Below are positions 15,547 through 23,006 of a stretch of 64,000 nt of DNA, piece by piece. The position numbers and the translations under genes are program-made. How positions within the stretch are numbered: the stretch's first letter is position 1; each line of letters begins with the position of its first letter. The notes under the pieces are model-generated. The model saw only the letters and a list, made by a program, of their open reading frames with translations. It made no database searches and was not told the DNA's origin. Source of the DNA: Azonexus sp. (lineage in GTDB: Bacteria; Pseudomonadota; Gammaproteobacteria; Burkholderiales; Rhodocyclaceae); the NCBI RefSeq assembly GCF_030824335.1, contig NZ_JAVBXX010000012.1:1-64000 (forward strand), given 5' to 3'.

Positions 15547-17814
15547 TTACGGCGCAACCTCCTCGTCAGCGAACTCGACCGCAGCTAAATACGGGTCGTG
15601 TTCGTCTGGCGAACTCCACTGCGAAAGCCGCTTCGGGTCTGCCGTTGCGGCTTTTGTGCTTTCTGTCTCGGCCAATGCGGCGGTTTGCTTCGCCACCAGG
15701 GCATCCACCATCTGCTGCGCGGCATCGGACATCGCCACCGTTGCGCCGACCTGCGCCTGCGGCATCGGGCCGCTGGCCGCCACCACCTTGCGCATTTCCG
15801 CCACCAGATCGAGCCGACAAACGTTCTCGCGCAGCTCGGCGATGTAGCGCATCAGCACCTTCTTGCGCCGGGCCTGCTCCTCGGCCCCGGCCGGGTCGAG
15901 GAAGCCATAGACCGGGGCCACGCCCGCCGCGCAGATCAAGGCGCGGTTGGTATCGAAGACGAAGGCATAGCGCGGGTCGTGGCGGGATACACGCACGGTC
16001 AGGGTATGGCCGGTGAAACGCAGCAAGGCGTCGTCGTAATATTCCGCACCGTCCCACGAGATATAGCCGCCGCTGACCTTGCGGGTGTCTTCCTCGGCGA
16101 AGGCCATCAGCAGCACGCGCTCTTCCACGTGGGTGCGCGTCCAGCCGGCCTCAATGTGGGTGCCGTAGGCCCGTGACGGGCTGAGGCCGTCCATCGTCCC
16201 GCCTTGCAGGGTCTGGTGATAAAAGCCCAGCGCCGTCTCGAAGTCGGCATGGAATTGTTCCCAGGTGCCGGGGTACGGCTCGGGTGCCTTGCCCACGTTG
16301 TGGGTCTTGGCCCGCATGCGGTCGCCGCCGGTCCAGCCCGGAATCATCGAAAGCACGGTGCCTTCGATCACCGAGAACAGCCCTTCAATCGGCTTGGCCG
16401 GGGCGTTGTAGGGGTTGGCGCGGATCACTTGCCGCTGCTCATTGACCAGTTCACGCAACTCGCCATTGCCGGGCAATTCGCCGACCGAGAACTGCCGTTG
16501 CAGGCTTTGCGTCAGGCGGGAAATCTCCGAGAAAGCCGCCATCATTTCGTGCCATGAATACTCGCTGCCGTTATCCAGGTAGAGCGTCAGCGGCAAGCCC
16601 CAGGCGGCGCACATCGCGGCAAAGGCCGATGCGACGTGCATTTGCTTGACGCCTTCGCCCTTCTCCAGCAGCACCAGGCAGACAAACAGGCGATTGGTCG
16701 CCACGTCGTGCCAGCAGATGGCGCGAGGGTAGGCAATCGAGCCATCCGGGCGCGGAATGGCGATATCGATGGGGTGAACGTCGCCCACGATGACGTCCAT
16801 CGGCTTCAAATCGGCCCGACTGCGCCGGATGCGCGGGATATGCACGTCAAAGAACAGCTTGGCGTCCTTGTCGGCGACGGCCAGCAGGCTGCTCTTGCGG
16901 TGCTGTTCGACGAAGGCCCGCGTCACCATGCAGGCCGGCTTCAATTCCATCGGCGGGGCATTCCAGCCGGAGGCCCGCGACATGTCTTCCAGCTTCAGAT
17001 TGGCGAACTGCTGAATCACCCGCCAGCCCGCCGCACCGGATGCCCACAGCGAGCGCACATAATCCGCCAGGGCTTCGGCAATCGCTTGCTGTGCGCCTTC
17101 ACCCAGGGGGCAGGCGGCATCCCATTCGCGGGTAATCAGCACCCGGCGCGTGCCGAGGTCGGCCCGCTGGCGGGGTTTCAGGCCGTCAACCAGTTCCTCT
17201 TCATAGCGCTTGAGCCATTCGTAAAGCTGGGATTTGCCGACCGTGACCGCCTTGCCATCGGGGCGGGTATGCGTCCGGCCCAGCACATCAGCGATAGCGG
17301 CGGCACGTTCCGGGCTGCTCTTGGTCAGTCCCAGAATGGGCCGGATCAGGCCGAGTATCCACAGGGCTTTTTCAGTCCGCTTGGCGGCGGTCGGGTCGCA
17401 CTGGATGACGGGAATCGTCAGGGTGACGGCGGGGGCTTGCGGCTGGGGTTGGGCCGCTTGGCCGGCGATCCATTTGGCGTAGAGCGCCGGGGGGAGCGAG
17501 GGGGCGTAAACTTCGTAGTTCTTGCCGCTACGGCCTCGACGGCCTTCCAGTTCGCGGACTTGTAGGGAGTGGCCGTTCCAAGTCTTGCCCTGAACGGCGT
17601 TCGATAGAGCGGCTCTCCCATTGCGCTCGGCAATACCAGCCAATTCAGAAAACGCCAAGGGACTCAACCAATGCCCGCTTGCCGCCGCTGCCAACGCCGT
17701 AGCGGGCTGATGCGGCACAGGAAAAGCGGGGCGGGACGCGGGCGCTCCGACGATCAGGCCGGCGGGCGGCTCGGTCGTTCTGGCGTTCTGGTCCCGTTGA
17801 TCGGTCAGCAGCAT
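15547..17814 (-). CDS. MuA-like DDE transposase
   Basis: 755-residue transposase. An N-terminal Mu-type winged-helix end-binding domain (about residues 48-105, WLSPLAFSELAGIAERNGRA) is followed by helical end-binding regions and the RNase-H catalytic core. The DDE triad is visible at about D345 (VGDVHPID), D414 (LYLDNGSEY) and E477 (APAKPIEG). A C-terminal Mu-type beta-barrel follows. All catalytic residues are intact, so the enzyme may be active. It should bind the TTCCGGAA/GCCGGAA blocks at both ends, cut, join to target DNA and give a short duplication. RBS is weak. Confidence 0.93.
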   Translation of the reverse strand: MLLTDQRDQNARTTEPPAGLIVGAPASRPAFPVPHQPATALAAAASGHWLSPLAFSELAGIAERNGRAALSNAVQGKTWNGHSLQVRELEGRRGRSGKNYEVYAPSLPPALYAKWIAGQAAQPQPQAPAVTLTIPVIQCDPTAAKRTEKALWILGLIRPILGLTKSSPERAAAIADVLGRTHTRPDGKAVTVGKSQLYEWLKRYEEELVDGLKPRQRADLGTRRVLITREWDAACPLGEGAQQAIAEALADYVRSLWASGAAGWRVIQQFANLKLEDMSRASGWNAPPMELKPACMVTRAFVEQHRKSSLLAVADKDAKLFFDVHIPRIRRSRADLKPMDVIVGDVHPIDIAIPRPDGSIAYPRAICWHDVATNRLFVCLVLLEKGEGVKQMHVASAFAAMCAAWGLPLTLYLDNGSEYSWHEMMAAFSEISRLTQSLQRQFSVGELPGNGELRELVNEQRQVIRANPYNAPAKPIEGLFSVIEGTVLSMIPGWTGGDRMRAKTHNVGKAPEPYPGTWEQFHADFETALGFYHQTLQGGTMDGLSPSRAYGTHIEAGWTRTHVEERVLLMAFAEEDTRKVSGGYISWDGAEYYDDALLRFTGHTLTVRVSRHDPRYAFVFDTNRALICAAGVAPVYGFLDPAGAEEQARRKKVLMRYIAELRENVCRLDLVAEMRKVVAASGPMPQAQVGATVAMSDAAQQMVDALVAKQTAALAETESTKAATADPKRLSQWSSPDEHDPYLAAVEFADEEVAP

Positions 17815-17862
17815 GATGGATGCTCGGTGTCGGTATAGACTGGTATAGCGTTGGCCTGCGGG

Positions 17863-18090
17863 TTATTGCCCAGATGAAGGCGTAGTGCCCTCTCCGTCAA
17901 TGACGCCTTCCTTGATGCCAAGCAAGACAGCAATCCTGTGGGCCATACCCCGTTTGCATGCCTTTTTCCCAGCAAGTACGGCATAAACCATTGCGGGTGA
18001 AAATCCGTTCTCACGAGCCCAACCAGAAATTGACCGACCTTCACGATCAAACTGATTTCGTGCATCTTGAGGTGTTCTTAGCGTGAGCAT
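17863..18090 (-). CDS. Ner/Cro-like early regulator
   Basis: 75-residue DNA-binding protein with the small HTH REGRSISGWARENGFSPAMV / YAVLAGKKACKRGMAHRIAV typical of the Ner-position proteins in transposable phages. Ner tempers early transcription and represses the repressor promoter. Good RBS (AAGGA). It is the first gene of the leftward early operon, divergent from the repressor across a 57-bp gap. Confidence 0.8.
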   Translation of the reverse strand: MLTLRTPQDARNQFDREGRSISGWARENGFSPAMVYAVLAGKKACKRGMAHRIAVLLGIKEGVIDGEGTTPSSGQ

Positions 18091-18155
18091 TCGACTATCC
18101 TTACGGTTAATCTTGGTTCGTTATGGTTGAAATAATGGAGTATTAAAGTGCTCAC
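18083..18155. promoter_or_regulatory. Divergent operator/promoter between ner-like gene and repressor
   Basis: The 57-bp gap holds three GGTT-led direct repeats (ACGGTTAATC, TTGGTTCGTT, ATGGTTGAAA between 18103 and 18133). An inverted pair GTGAGCA (18083-18089) / TGCTCAC (18149-18155) straddles the two start codons. These are plausible binding sites for the repressor and the Ner-like protein, controlling the lysogenic versus early switch. Confidence 0.5.
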
Positions 18156-18600
18156 GTCAACACAAAATGAGTGTTTTGAGTCGCAATTTATCGGCGACCG
18201 CCTAAAAGCTGAACGCGAGCGCCTCAAGCTGTCTCAACAGCAGGCGGCAGATTTTGCCGAGGTTAGGCGTGAAATGTGGGGCAAGTACGAACGAGGGGCC
18301 GCGATTCCCAGTGTTAGCGTGATTGAGCACTTTTGTACTCACGGTGCCGATGCGCTTTACCTCGTTACTGGCAACAGGCCTGCCGCTACCGGAACTAGCC
18401 AGCCTCTCGATACAGCGGTTCACGATAGAGATGTTGTACGTTTGGCTATTCAAGAGCTGCAAGCTTGGCAAGTCAGAGAACAGCGCTTTTTGCCCCCTGA
18501 GAAATTCGCTGAAGCGGTGTTCACCCTCTGCGAAATGGCGGAGGACAAGCCGGAACGGGTGAAAACCGCTGCTGCCATGGTGTTAAGACTGGTTGCCTAA
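18148..18600 (+). CDS. Mu-like element repressor (XRE-type HTH)
   Basis: 150-residue protein with an N-terminal XRE helix-turn-helix (GDRLKAERERLKLSQQQAADF then MWGKYERGAAIPSVSVIEHF) and a C-terminal helical domain (PPEKFAEAVFTLCEMAEDKPE). GTG start at 18148 with GGAG 8 nt upstream. Position and orientation match the c repressor of Mu-like phages: opposite to the early operon. No LexA-like peptidase motif is seen, so induction would not be by self-cleavage. Two cargo genes follow on the same strand and are probably transcribed with it. Confidence 0.82.
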   Translation: MLTSTQNECFESQFIGDRLKAERERLKLSQQQAADFAEVRREMWGKYERGAAIPSVSVIEHFCTHGADALYLVTGNRPAATGTSQPLDTAVHDRDVVRLAIQELQAWQVREQRFLPPEKFAEAVFTLCEMAEDKPERVKTAAAMVLRLVA

Positions 18601-18615
18601 CAAGGGAGATAGGGC

Positions 18616-19341
18616 ATGGAAGACGAAAAAATCGTGAAGCTGCGCCAGGCATTGGAGGCGGCAACGCCAGCCAAACCAAAGGCCACTCGCCGGAAGGCGG
18701 ATCCGTCTCAAACGATTGAGGGAGAGCAAAACATCCAGGCAGCAGGCGGCAAGGTTGTCCGCCAGTCCATCAAAGGCAACGGCAACGTGCAGATCGGCGG
18801 CGGGGCGGGCGGCATCACTATCCGCACAACTAAGGGGCCGAAAATCGAGATCACGCCAGCACCGGATAGCATTGGTGCCAACGGGCTACTCAAGGAGCAG
18901 ATTAAGGAATCTTTCGGCAAACTCGGGACAGAGCGGGAGAAACGGTTCGGAAAGTCGGCCTATCAGACCCTGTATGCGACCTTCAAGAAGGATTTCCACA
19001 TTCCGAAAGAACTACCTTGGACGATCATTTGGGACTGGCCTGAAAGCCGGTCGCCGGAAATCCTCCAATATCTTGAAGGGAAGTACGACAACACCATCGC
19101 GGGGAAGGTCGAGAAGGCGGCGAAGAAGCCAGGCTACCAGCACACGCGTGGTCAGTTGTTCGCGAGAGAAAAGGAGTTGCTGGACCACCTTAGCCTGAAG
19201 CCAAGCAGCCCGGAGGTTAAGGATGAGATGCGCCGGGTATTCGGCACAGACACCCATAAGAACCTTGACCCAAGACAGCATGCCAACTGGGTCGCTCATA
19301 TCGAACGCTGGGTGGATCGTATGTATGAAGCAGAGAATTGA
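18616..19341 (+). CDS. Unknown cargo protein A in the repressor operon
   Basis: 241 residues, 15 bp after the repressor with a strong RBS (AGGGAGATAGGG). The N-terminus is basic and disordered (residues 1-35). Next comes a glycine-rich beta-repeat tract EGEQNIQAAGGKVVRQ and GNGNVQIGGGAGGITI, then a helical C-terminal half. A segment in that half (ATFKKDFHIPKELPW ... ILQYLEGKYD) resembles the ORF6C-type domain of phage antirepressor-like proteins; this resemblance is loose. No membrane segment. The glycine motif recurs in the next gene, so the two probably act together. Possible superinfection-exclusion or defence cargo (inference). Confidence 0.6.
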   Translation: MEDEKIVKLRQALEAATPAKPKATRRKADPSQTIEGEQNIQAAGGKVVRQSIKGNGNVQIGGGAGGITIRTTKGPKIEITPAPDSIGANGLLKEQIKESFGKLGTEREKRFGKSAYQTLYATFKKDFHIPKELPWTIIWDWPESRSPEILQYLEGKYDNTIAGKVEKAAKKPGYQHTRGQLFAREKELLDHLSLKPSSPEVKDEMRRVFGTDTHKNLDPRQHANWVAHIERWVDRMYEAEN

Positions 19342-19711
19342 TGGTGACAACAATATTCAGGTCGGGCGCGTCGATGGTGATCTAACCATCGGCCAGGACG
19401 ATCCGTTCGACCCGAACAATCCCAATCTGACGGATTGCCCATCCTGCTGGAAGCCCGCCAGTCGCTTTGCCGCACAGTGTCCCAAGTGCGGTTACAACAT
19501 TGCCGGCCATTTTGCGGCACTGGCACGGGAGGCGCGGTGCAAAGAACTAGTGGGCAGGGCGCAAGTGTGTGGTGTGCTGGCCGTTTGCGGGATGCTTCTA
19601 ATAAATATTCCGTGGCTACCTGAGTCATGGAAGGGAACGCTCTCAATCGCCGCCCTCGTTGCCGGTTTTGTGGCTATGGCTCATTGGTCGGCTGCTGAGA
19701 AGCTGAGATGA
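19325..19711 (+). CDS. Unknown cargo protein B: zinc ribbon membrane protein
   Basis: 128 residues from ATG 19325, overlapping the preceding gene by 17 nt and probably translationally coupled. It opens with DGDNNIQVGRVDGDLTIG, the same G-N-N-I-Q motif as cargo protein A. A zinc ribbon follows, CPSCWKPASRFAAQCPKCG, then two predicted membrane helices (VCGVLAVCGMLLINIPWL and LSIAALVAGFVAMAHW). Soluble sensor plus small membrane anchor is the architecture of several exclusion and effector proteins, but no family is recognised. A longer upstream ORF extension overlaps the previous gene and is not used. Confidence 0.62.
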   Translation: MKQRIDGDNNIQVGRVDGDLTIGQDDPFDPNNPNLTDCPSCWKPASRFAAQCPKCGYNIAGHFAALAREARCKELVGRAQVCGVLAVCGMLLINIPWLPESWKGTLSIAALVAGFVAMAHWSAAEKLR

Positions 19712-20056
19712 CTCGGGGCTGGCATCCAAAAAGGCGTGCTAGTTGTTTGTTCTGAGGGTAGTCCGTGTTCAGAAAATGGCATCCGTAGACCATTTTCTAT
19801 CATTCCTGAACATCCGATTTTGCATCCGAAAAACATCCTAAATACCATCCTTATTCGGTTTTCCGCAGCCGCCCCGACAGTGTACGGCCTCCCTTGCTGT
19901 TGCAATAAATCGATGATTTATATAGAGTTAATGCACGGTTGACGTTCAGTTGGCCACCCTCGGCCCCATCCCACTCTTTCCAGCCTCTTCCCGTCAAATC
20001 CCATTATTTTCCGGCTCAATGGCATCCAGTCATTCCGGAAAAGAACAATCCCCCCT
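19712..20056. promoter_or_regulatory. Non-coding Mu 'left' end region with repeated GGCATCC motifs
   Basis: No gene is seen. TGGCATCC occurs at 19720, 19777 and 20019, and looser CATCC(G/T) copies at 19809, 19821, 19833 and 19845, suggesting multiple transposase or regulator sites. A hairpin AGAAAATGG / CCATTTTCT (19771-19798) could end the repressor-cargo transcript. The outermost 47 bp form the inverted terminal repeat. Confidence 0.55.
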
Positions 20057-20057
20057 A
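20011..20057 (-). repeat. Inverted terminal repeat, Mu 'left' end
   Basis: Read inward on the minus strand: TAGGGGGGATTGTTCTT, then TTCCGGAA, 17 nt, GCCGGAA. It pairs with the end at 11510. Immediately outside is CCAT, shared with the other flank. Confidence 0.75.
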
Positions 20058-20060
20058 CCA

Positions 20061-20501
20061 TCAAGCAAGCCGACGCAATAACTGCAAACACTCGCGTGTT
20101 GCCGCCAGATCGCGGGCGGTGAAGTCGTCGAAATTCTTCAGGCCCGGATCGGCCCCCTTCTCCAGCAGCAATTTGACCAGATCGGGCTTGCTGTTCGACG
20201 CGACATACATCAAACAGGTCGCCCCGTTGCCATTTTGCCGATTGATGTCGATACCGGCGTCAATCAGGCGCTCGATCAAGGCGTGATCGCCGTTGTAGCA
20301 AGCCAGCCACAAGGCGTTACAGCCATCGGCATTGCTTACCGCGATATCGACGCCGCTGGCCAGCAAGGCCTCGACGATATCCAGACGCCCCTCCTTCGCC
20401 GCCCGCATGAGCGGGGTGAAACGGCGGTCGGCCTGCAGGGCCGAAAGATTGTCGGGGGCAAAACCGTGTTGATCGAGAAAGGCGGCAAGATTCGGATTCA
20501 T
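20061..20501 (-). CDS. Ankyrin-repeat protein
   Basis: 146-residue cytosolic protein of about three to four ankyrin repeats (RRFTPLMRAAKEGRLDIVEALLASG, GCNALWLACYNGDHALIERL, NGATCLMYVASNSKPDLVKLLLEKG). ATG 20501 has GGAGAA upstream and overlaps the nitroreductase stop as ATGA, so the pair is coupled. The Mu-like element inserted at the last bases of its stop codon: the TGA is restored by the duplicated CCAT, so the protein is intact. Ankyrins mediate protein contact; the partner is presumably the SagB-like enzyme. Confidence 0.82.
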   Translation of the reverse strand: MNPNLAAFLDQHGFAPDNLSALQADRRFTPLMRAAKEGRLDIVEALLASGVDIAVSNADGCNALWLACYNGDHALIERLIDAGIDINRQNGNGATCLMYVASNSKPDLVKLLLEKGADPGLKNFDDFTARDLAATRECLQLLRRLA

Positions 20502-22156
20502 GGATTCTCCGCGGGATGGTGCGCTGGGTTTCTGTGGGGATACGGCGGTCCGGTTTCGATGCGCTCGTCGACGACCGGGGTACCGACGGTGAAGTGATAA
20601 ACGCTCTGCCAACGCGGGTTATTGATCGCAAAGGCCTGGTGCACCGGATCGTCGAAAAAGCAACCGATGCCGGTCCCGCGCACACCGGCGGCTTCCGCTT
20701 CAAGGTACAGCGCCTGGCCGATCAGGCCGGCTTCACGCAACAACTGGCGATACGCGTAGCCGTCCTCGGCCACGCCGGAGAAATCGCCGAGCATGCCAAG
20801 TGAAAAGGCACTGGTCGATGCAATGTCCTGATGGCACGACAAGGCGCGGGCCAGGCGCTGCATTTCCTGCAGACCTAGCGGCGCCAGCAGGCGCAAGCCA
20901 AGATGCGCCGGACAGTCCGGATCGCTGTCGGCCACCAACGCCTGGCCGGCAAAACGGTCATCCCCATCAGCGAACAATCCGGGCAGCGCAGCCGCTGCTT
21001 CCGGCGTGCGCGGCAAGCAGTAAAGGCCACTGGGCAAGCCATCGACCCGCAACACGAAGAGCAACAGAAGGATGGCCGGCACGGCTTCCTGGGCGAAAAA
21101 GGGGGCCAAGGGACGCGGCAATGTGGCGTCGAGCAGGCGATAAAACGCCGCCTTGTCCAGGCTGGCTTTGGGATCGAAACGCTGGCCGCTGCGCCGCTGG
21201 CGGATGATCTGCGCCGCACCGCTGCGGCTCGGGTGAGCCGGCAGGGCGGGATAGTCGGGAAAATCAAGGTTTTTGTCGGTCGACCGCAACATTCGGCTGG
21301 CCGTAGCGGCTTGCCCGATGACCGGCCAGCGATACCCGGGTGCCGGATCGACCTGACTGGGCATTCCCTGCCAAACAGCGTCGGCCAGCCAGGCATCCAG
21401 TTCTGCCGGCGGCTGCGCTAGACCGGGCGCCTGAACATACAACAGGATTTCCGCTTCCTCGGTCTCGGTGAAGGCGAAGCGGGACGGCGGGAAATCATCC
21501 GGACGATCCAGTCCCAGCAGGCTTGTCAAAGTATTGCCGGGCACCCGGAGCGGGGTGATGGACCAGCCCAGCAGGGCCGCCGCGTAAGCCAGGGCGCCCA
21601 TGGCGTGTCCGACATCAAGCTGGCAGTAACGAAAGGCGCGTTCGCCGTATTTCCAGGCTTCGCGCCACATCACGCTACTCAAGCCGATGGCCAGCCAGCG
21701 TGTGCCGTCGGCCGGCCGCAGGGCCCGCCCTTCCAGCAGATGATCTTTCGGATCGTAGTGATGCAAGCCGTCCGGCAGGCCGGGCAGCCCCGCCCCCAGC
21801 ACATAGGCTTCGACCGGATGCAGGTTGCCGGACGAGGGATTGCAGCGCAAGGCCCAACGATTCGGTCCCCAGCTTTTCCAGGCCGAAATGCCGAAACTCA
21901 GTTCGAGCAAGGCGCCCAGGCTATTCAAGTCCGGCGCCACCGTCGGTCGGTCTGCGCTAGTCAATGCACCGTAGGGACGTTCGAAATGATCGGCCGATAA
22001 CGGCAGTTCAAGCCGCGGCGCACCGGGATAACGGCGGAATGGGTCGGGCTGGGCGTCCCAGTCGAGTTGCCCGGGGCCTTCGGCGAAGGCCTCGAAGCGA
22101 TGTTTGGTCCGCGCGTGATAGGCGAGCAATGGTGAGTTTTGTGCGACATCCGACAT
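20498..22156 (-). CDS. SagB/ThcOx-like tandem nitroreductase
   Basis: About 552 residues with two nitroreductase-like halves. The first carries NPSSGNLHPVEAYVL and DVGHAMGALAYAAALLGW; the second AQIIRQRRSGQRFDPKASLDKAAFYRLL and LIGQALYLEAEAAGVRGTGIGCFFDD. These are FMN-binding motifs of the SagB-type dehydrogenase family, some of which oxidise azolines in peptide maturation. No YcaO, precursor peptide or E1-like gene is near, so a peptide-maturation role is not supported. Start ATG 22156 (MSDVAQNSP) has GGAGCAAG upstream. It diverges from a flavodoxin gene. Confidence 0.8.
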   Translation of the reverse strand: MSDVAQNSPLLAYHARTKHRFEAFAEGPGQLDWDAQPDPFRRYPGAPRLELPLSADHFERPYGALTSADRPTVAPDLNSLGALLELSFGISAWKSWGPNRWALRCNPSSGNLHPVEAYVLGAGLPGLPDGLHHYDPKDHLLEGRALRPADGTRWLAIGLSSVMWREAWKYGERAFRYCQLDVGHAMGALAYAAALLGWSITPLRVPGNTLTSLLGLDRPDDFPPSRFAFTETEEAEILLYVQAPGLAQPPAELDAWLADAVWQGMPSQVDPAPGYRWPVIGQAATASRMLRSTDKNLDFPDYPALPAHPSRSGAAQIIRQRRSGQRFDPKASLDKAAFYRLLDATLPRPLAPFFAQEAVPAILLLLFVLRVDGLPSGLYCLPRTPEAAAALPGLFADGDDRFAGQALVADSDPDCPAHLGLRLLAPLGLQEMQRLARALSCHQDIASTSAFSLGMLGDFSGVAEDGYAYRQLLREAGLIGQALYLEAEAAGVRGTGIGCFFDDPVHQAFAINNPRWQSVYHFTVGTPVVDERIETGPPYPHRNPAHHPAENP

Positions 22157-22324
22157 GAATAAGCTTGCTCCGGTCAATTCGTTCATCTTCAGCAAGGGCC
22201 ATGCCCGCATGAAATCAGTCAGTTAGCCAAACCCTGCGGGCTGGCACCATCCCTGCAAGGGAGATCGGAAAGCAAGCCTGCCAACCCGATGCGCTGACTA
22301 GCGCTTGAGCCCCAAGGAGTGGAC

Positions 22325-22897
22325 ATGAAAACGATGGGAATGTTCTTCGGCACAGAAACCGGCACCACGCGACTGGTCGCCAAGAAAATCCAGAAAAAAC
22401 TGGGCGATGCGCTATGCGACAAACCGATCAACGTGAATCGCATCAGCATGGACGAGATGCTGAAATACGATGCCTTGATCCTCGGTACACCGAGTTACGG
22501 CGTCGGCGAAATCCCCGGCAAACAAGCCGGCTGCTTCGAGCCGAACTGGGCCGAATTCTTCGCACAAAGCCCGGAAAACCCGGACTTCACCGGCAAACGC
22601 ATTGCTTTCTTCGGCCTCGGGGCGCAGGAACGCTACGCCGACCGTTTTGCCAGTTCGCTATTTGCGCTGGTCGAAAAATTCCGTGCCTGGGGGGCTGATA
22701 TCGTTGGCGACTGGCCGACCGCTGGCTACACCTTCGAGCATTCGGCCGCCGTGGTCGACGGTCGCTTCGTTGGCCTGATCATCGATCAACGCACGCAAGG
22801 CATGTTCACCGATGAGCGCATCGATGCCTGGCTCGCCCAGGTGACGCCGCTGCTGCAGGAAAAACTGCTCGATACACCGCAGGCAACGGCTAGCTGA
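22325..22897 (+). CDS. Long-chain flavodoxin
   Basis: 190-residue FMN-binding electron carrier. The phosphate loop is GTETGTT (about residues 8-14). FMN-flanking segments GTPSYGVGEIP and FGLGAQERYADRF and the long-chain insertion are present. ATG 22325 follows AAGGAG at ideal distance. Flavodoxins reduce nitrogenase, BioB, IspG or MetH; the adjacent biotin operon suggests support of radical-SAM or biotin chemistry, but this is inference. Divergent from the nitroreductase gene. Confidence 0.92.
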   Translation: MKTMGMFFGTETGTTRLVAKKIQKKLGDALCDKPINVNRISMDEMLKYDALILGTPSYGVGEIPGKQAGCFEPNWAEFFAQSPENPDFTGKRIAFFGLGAQERYADRFASSLFALVEKFRAWGADIVGDWPTAGYTFEHSAAVVDGRFVGLIIDQRTQGMFTDERIDAWLAQVTPLLQEKLLDTPQATAS

Positions 22898-23006
22898 TGA
22901 TAATCATGGCCTCAAGGTATACTTCCGGCGATGTAAACCAACGCAGTCGATGACTTAGGCGCTACACGCTCCGGTTCGGCCTGCAGCTTGATAGTGGGCA
23001 TATCCG

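Larger units (their letters stand above)
11510..20057. mobile_element. Mu-like transposable element with early genes only
   Basis: An ~8.55-kb unit bounded by inverted ends that both read TAGGsGGGA-N8-TTCCGGAA-N15/17-GCCGGAA. CCAT (or ACCAT, 11505-11509 and 20057-20061) is repeated directly on both sides, the 4-5 bp duplication expected of a Mu-type transposase. From the Mu left end (right side here) inward it carries cargo genes, repressor, Ner-like, A, B, GemA, five small genes including a Gp27-type HTH protein, Gam, a 58-residue protein and Mor. It ends 76 bp after a hairpin that follows mor. No head, portal, large terminase, tail or lysis gene was identified. The ends do not start with the usual TG. 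It lacks the host's TGCGGTCGAC motif. Confidence 0.85.

Noticed and set aside
20498-22156. Thiazole/oxazole-modified peptide cluster around the SagB-like gene
   Set aside because: No YcaO, E1-like, transporter or precursor peptide gene nearby; SagB-like nitroreductases also occur outside such clusters.
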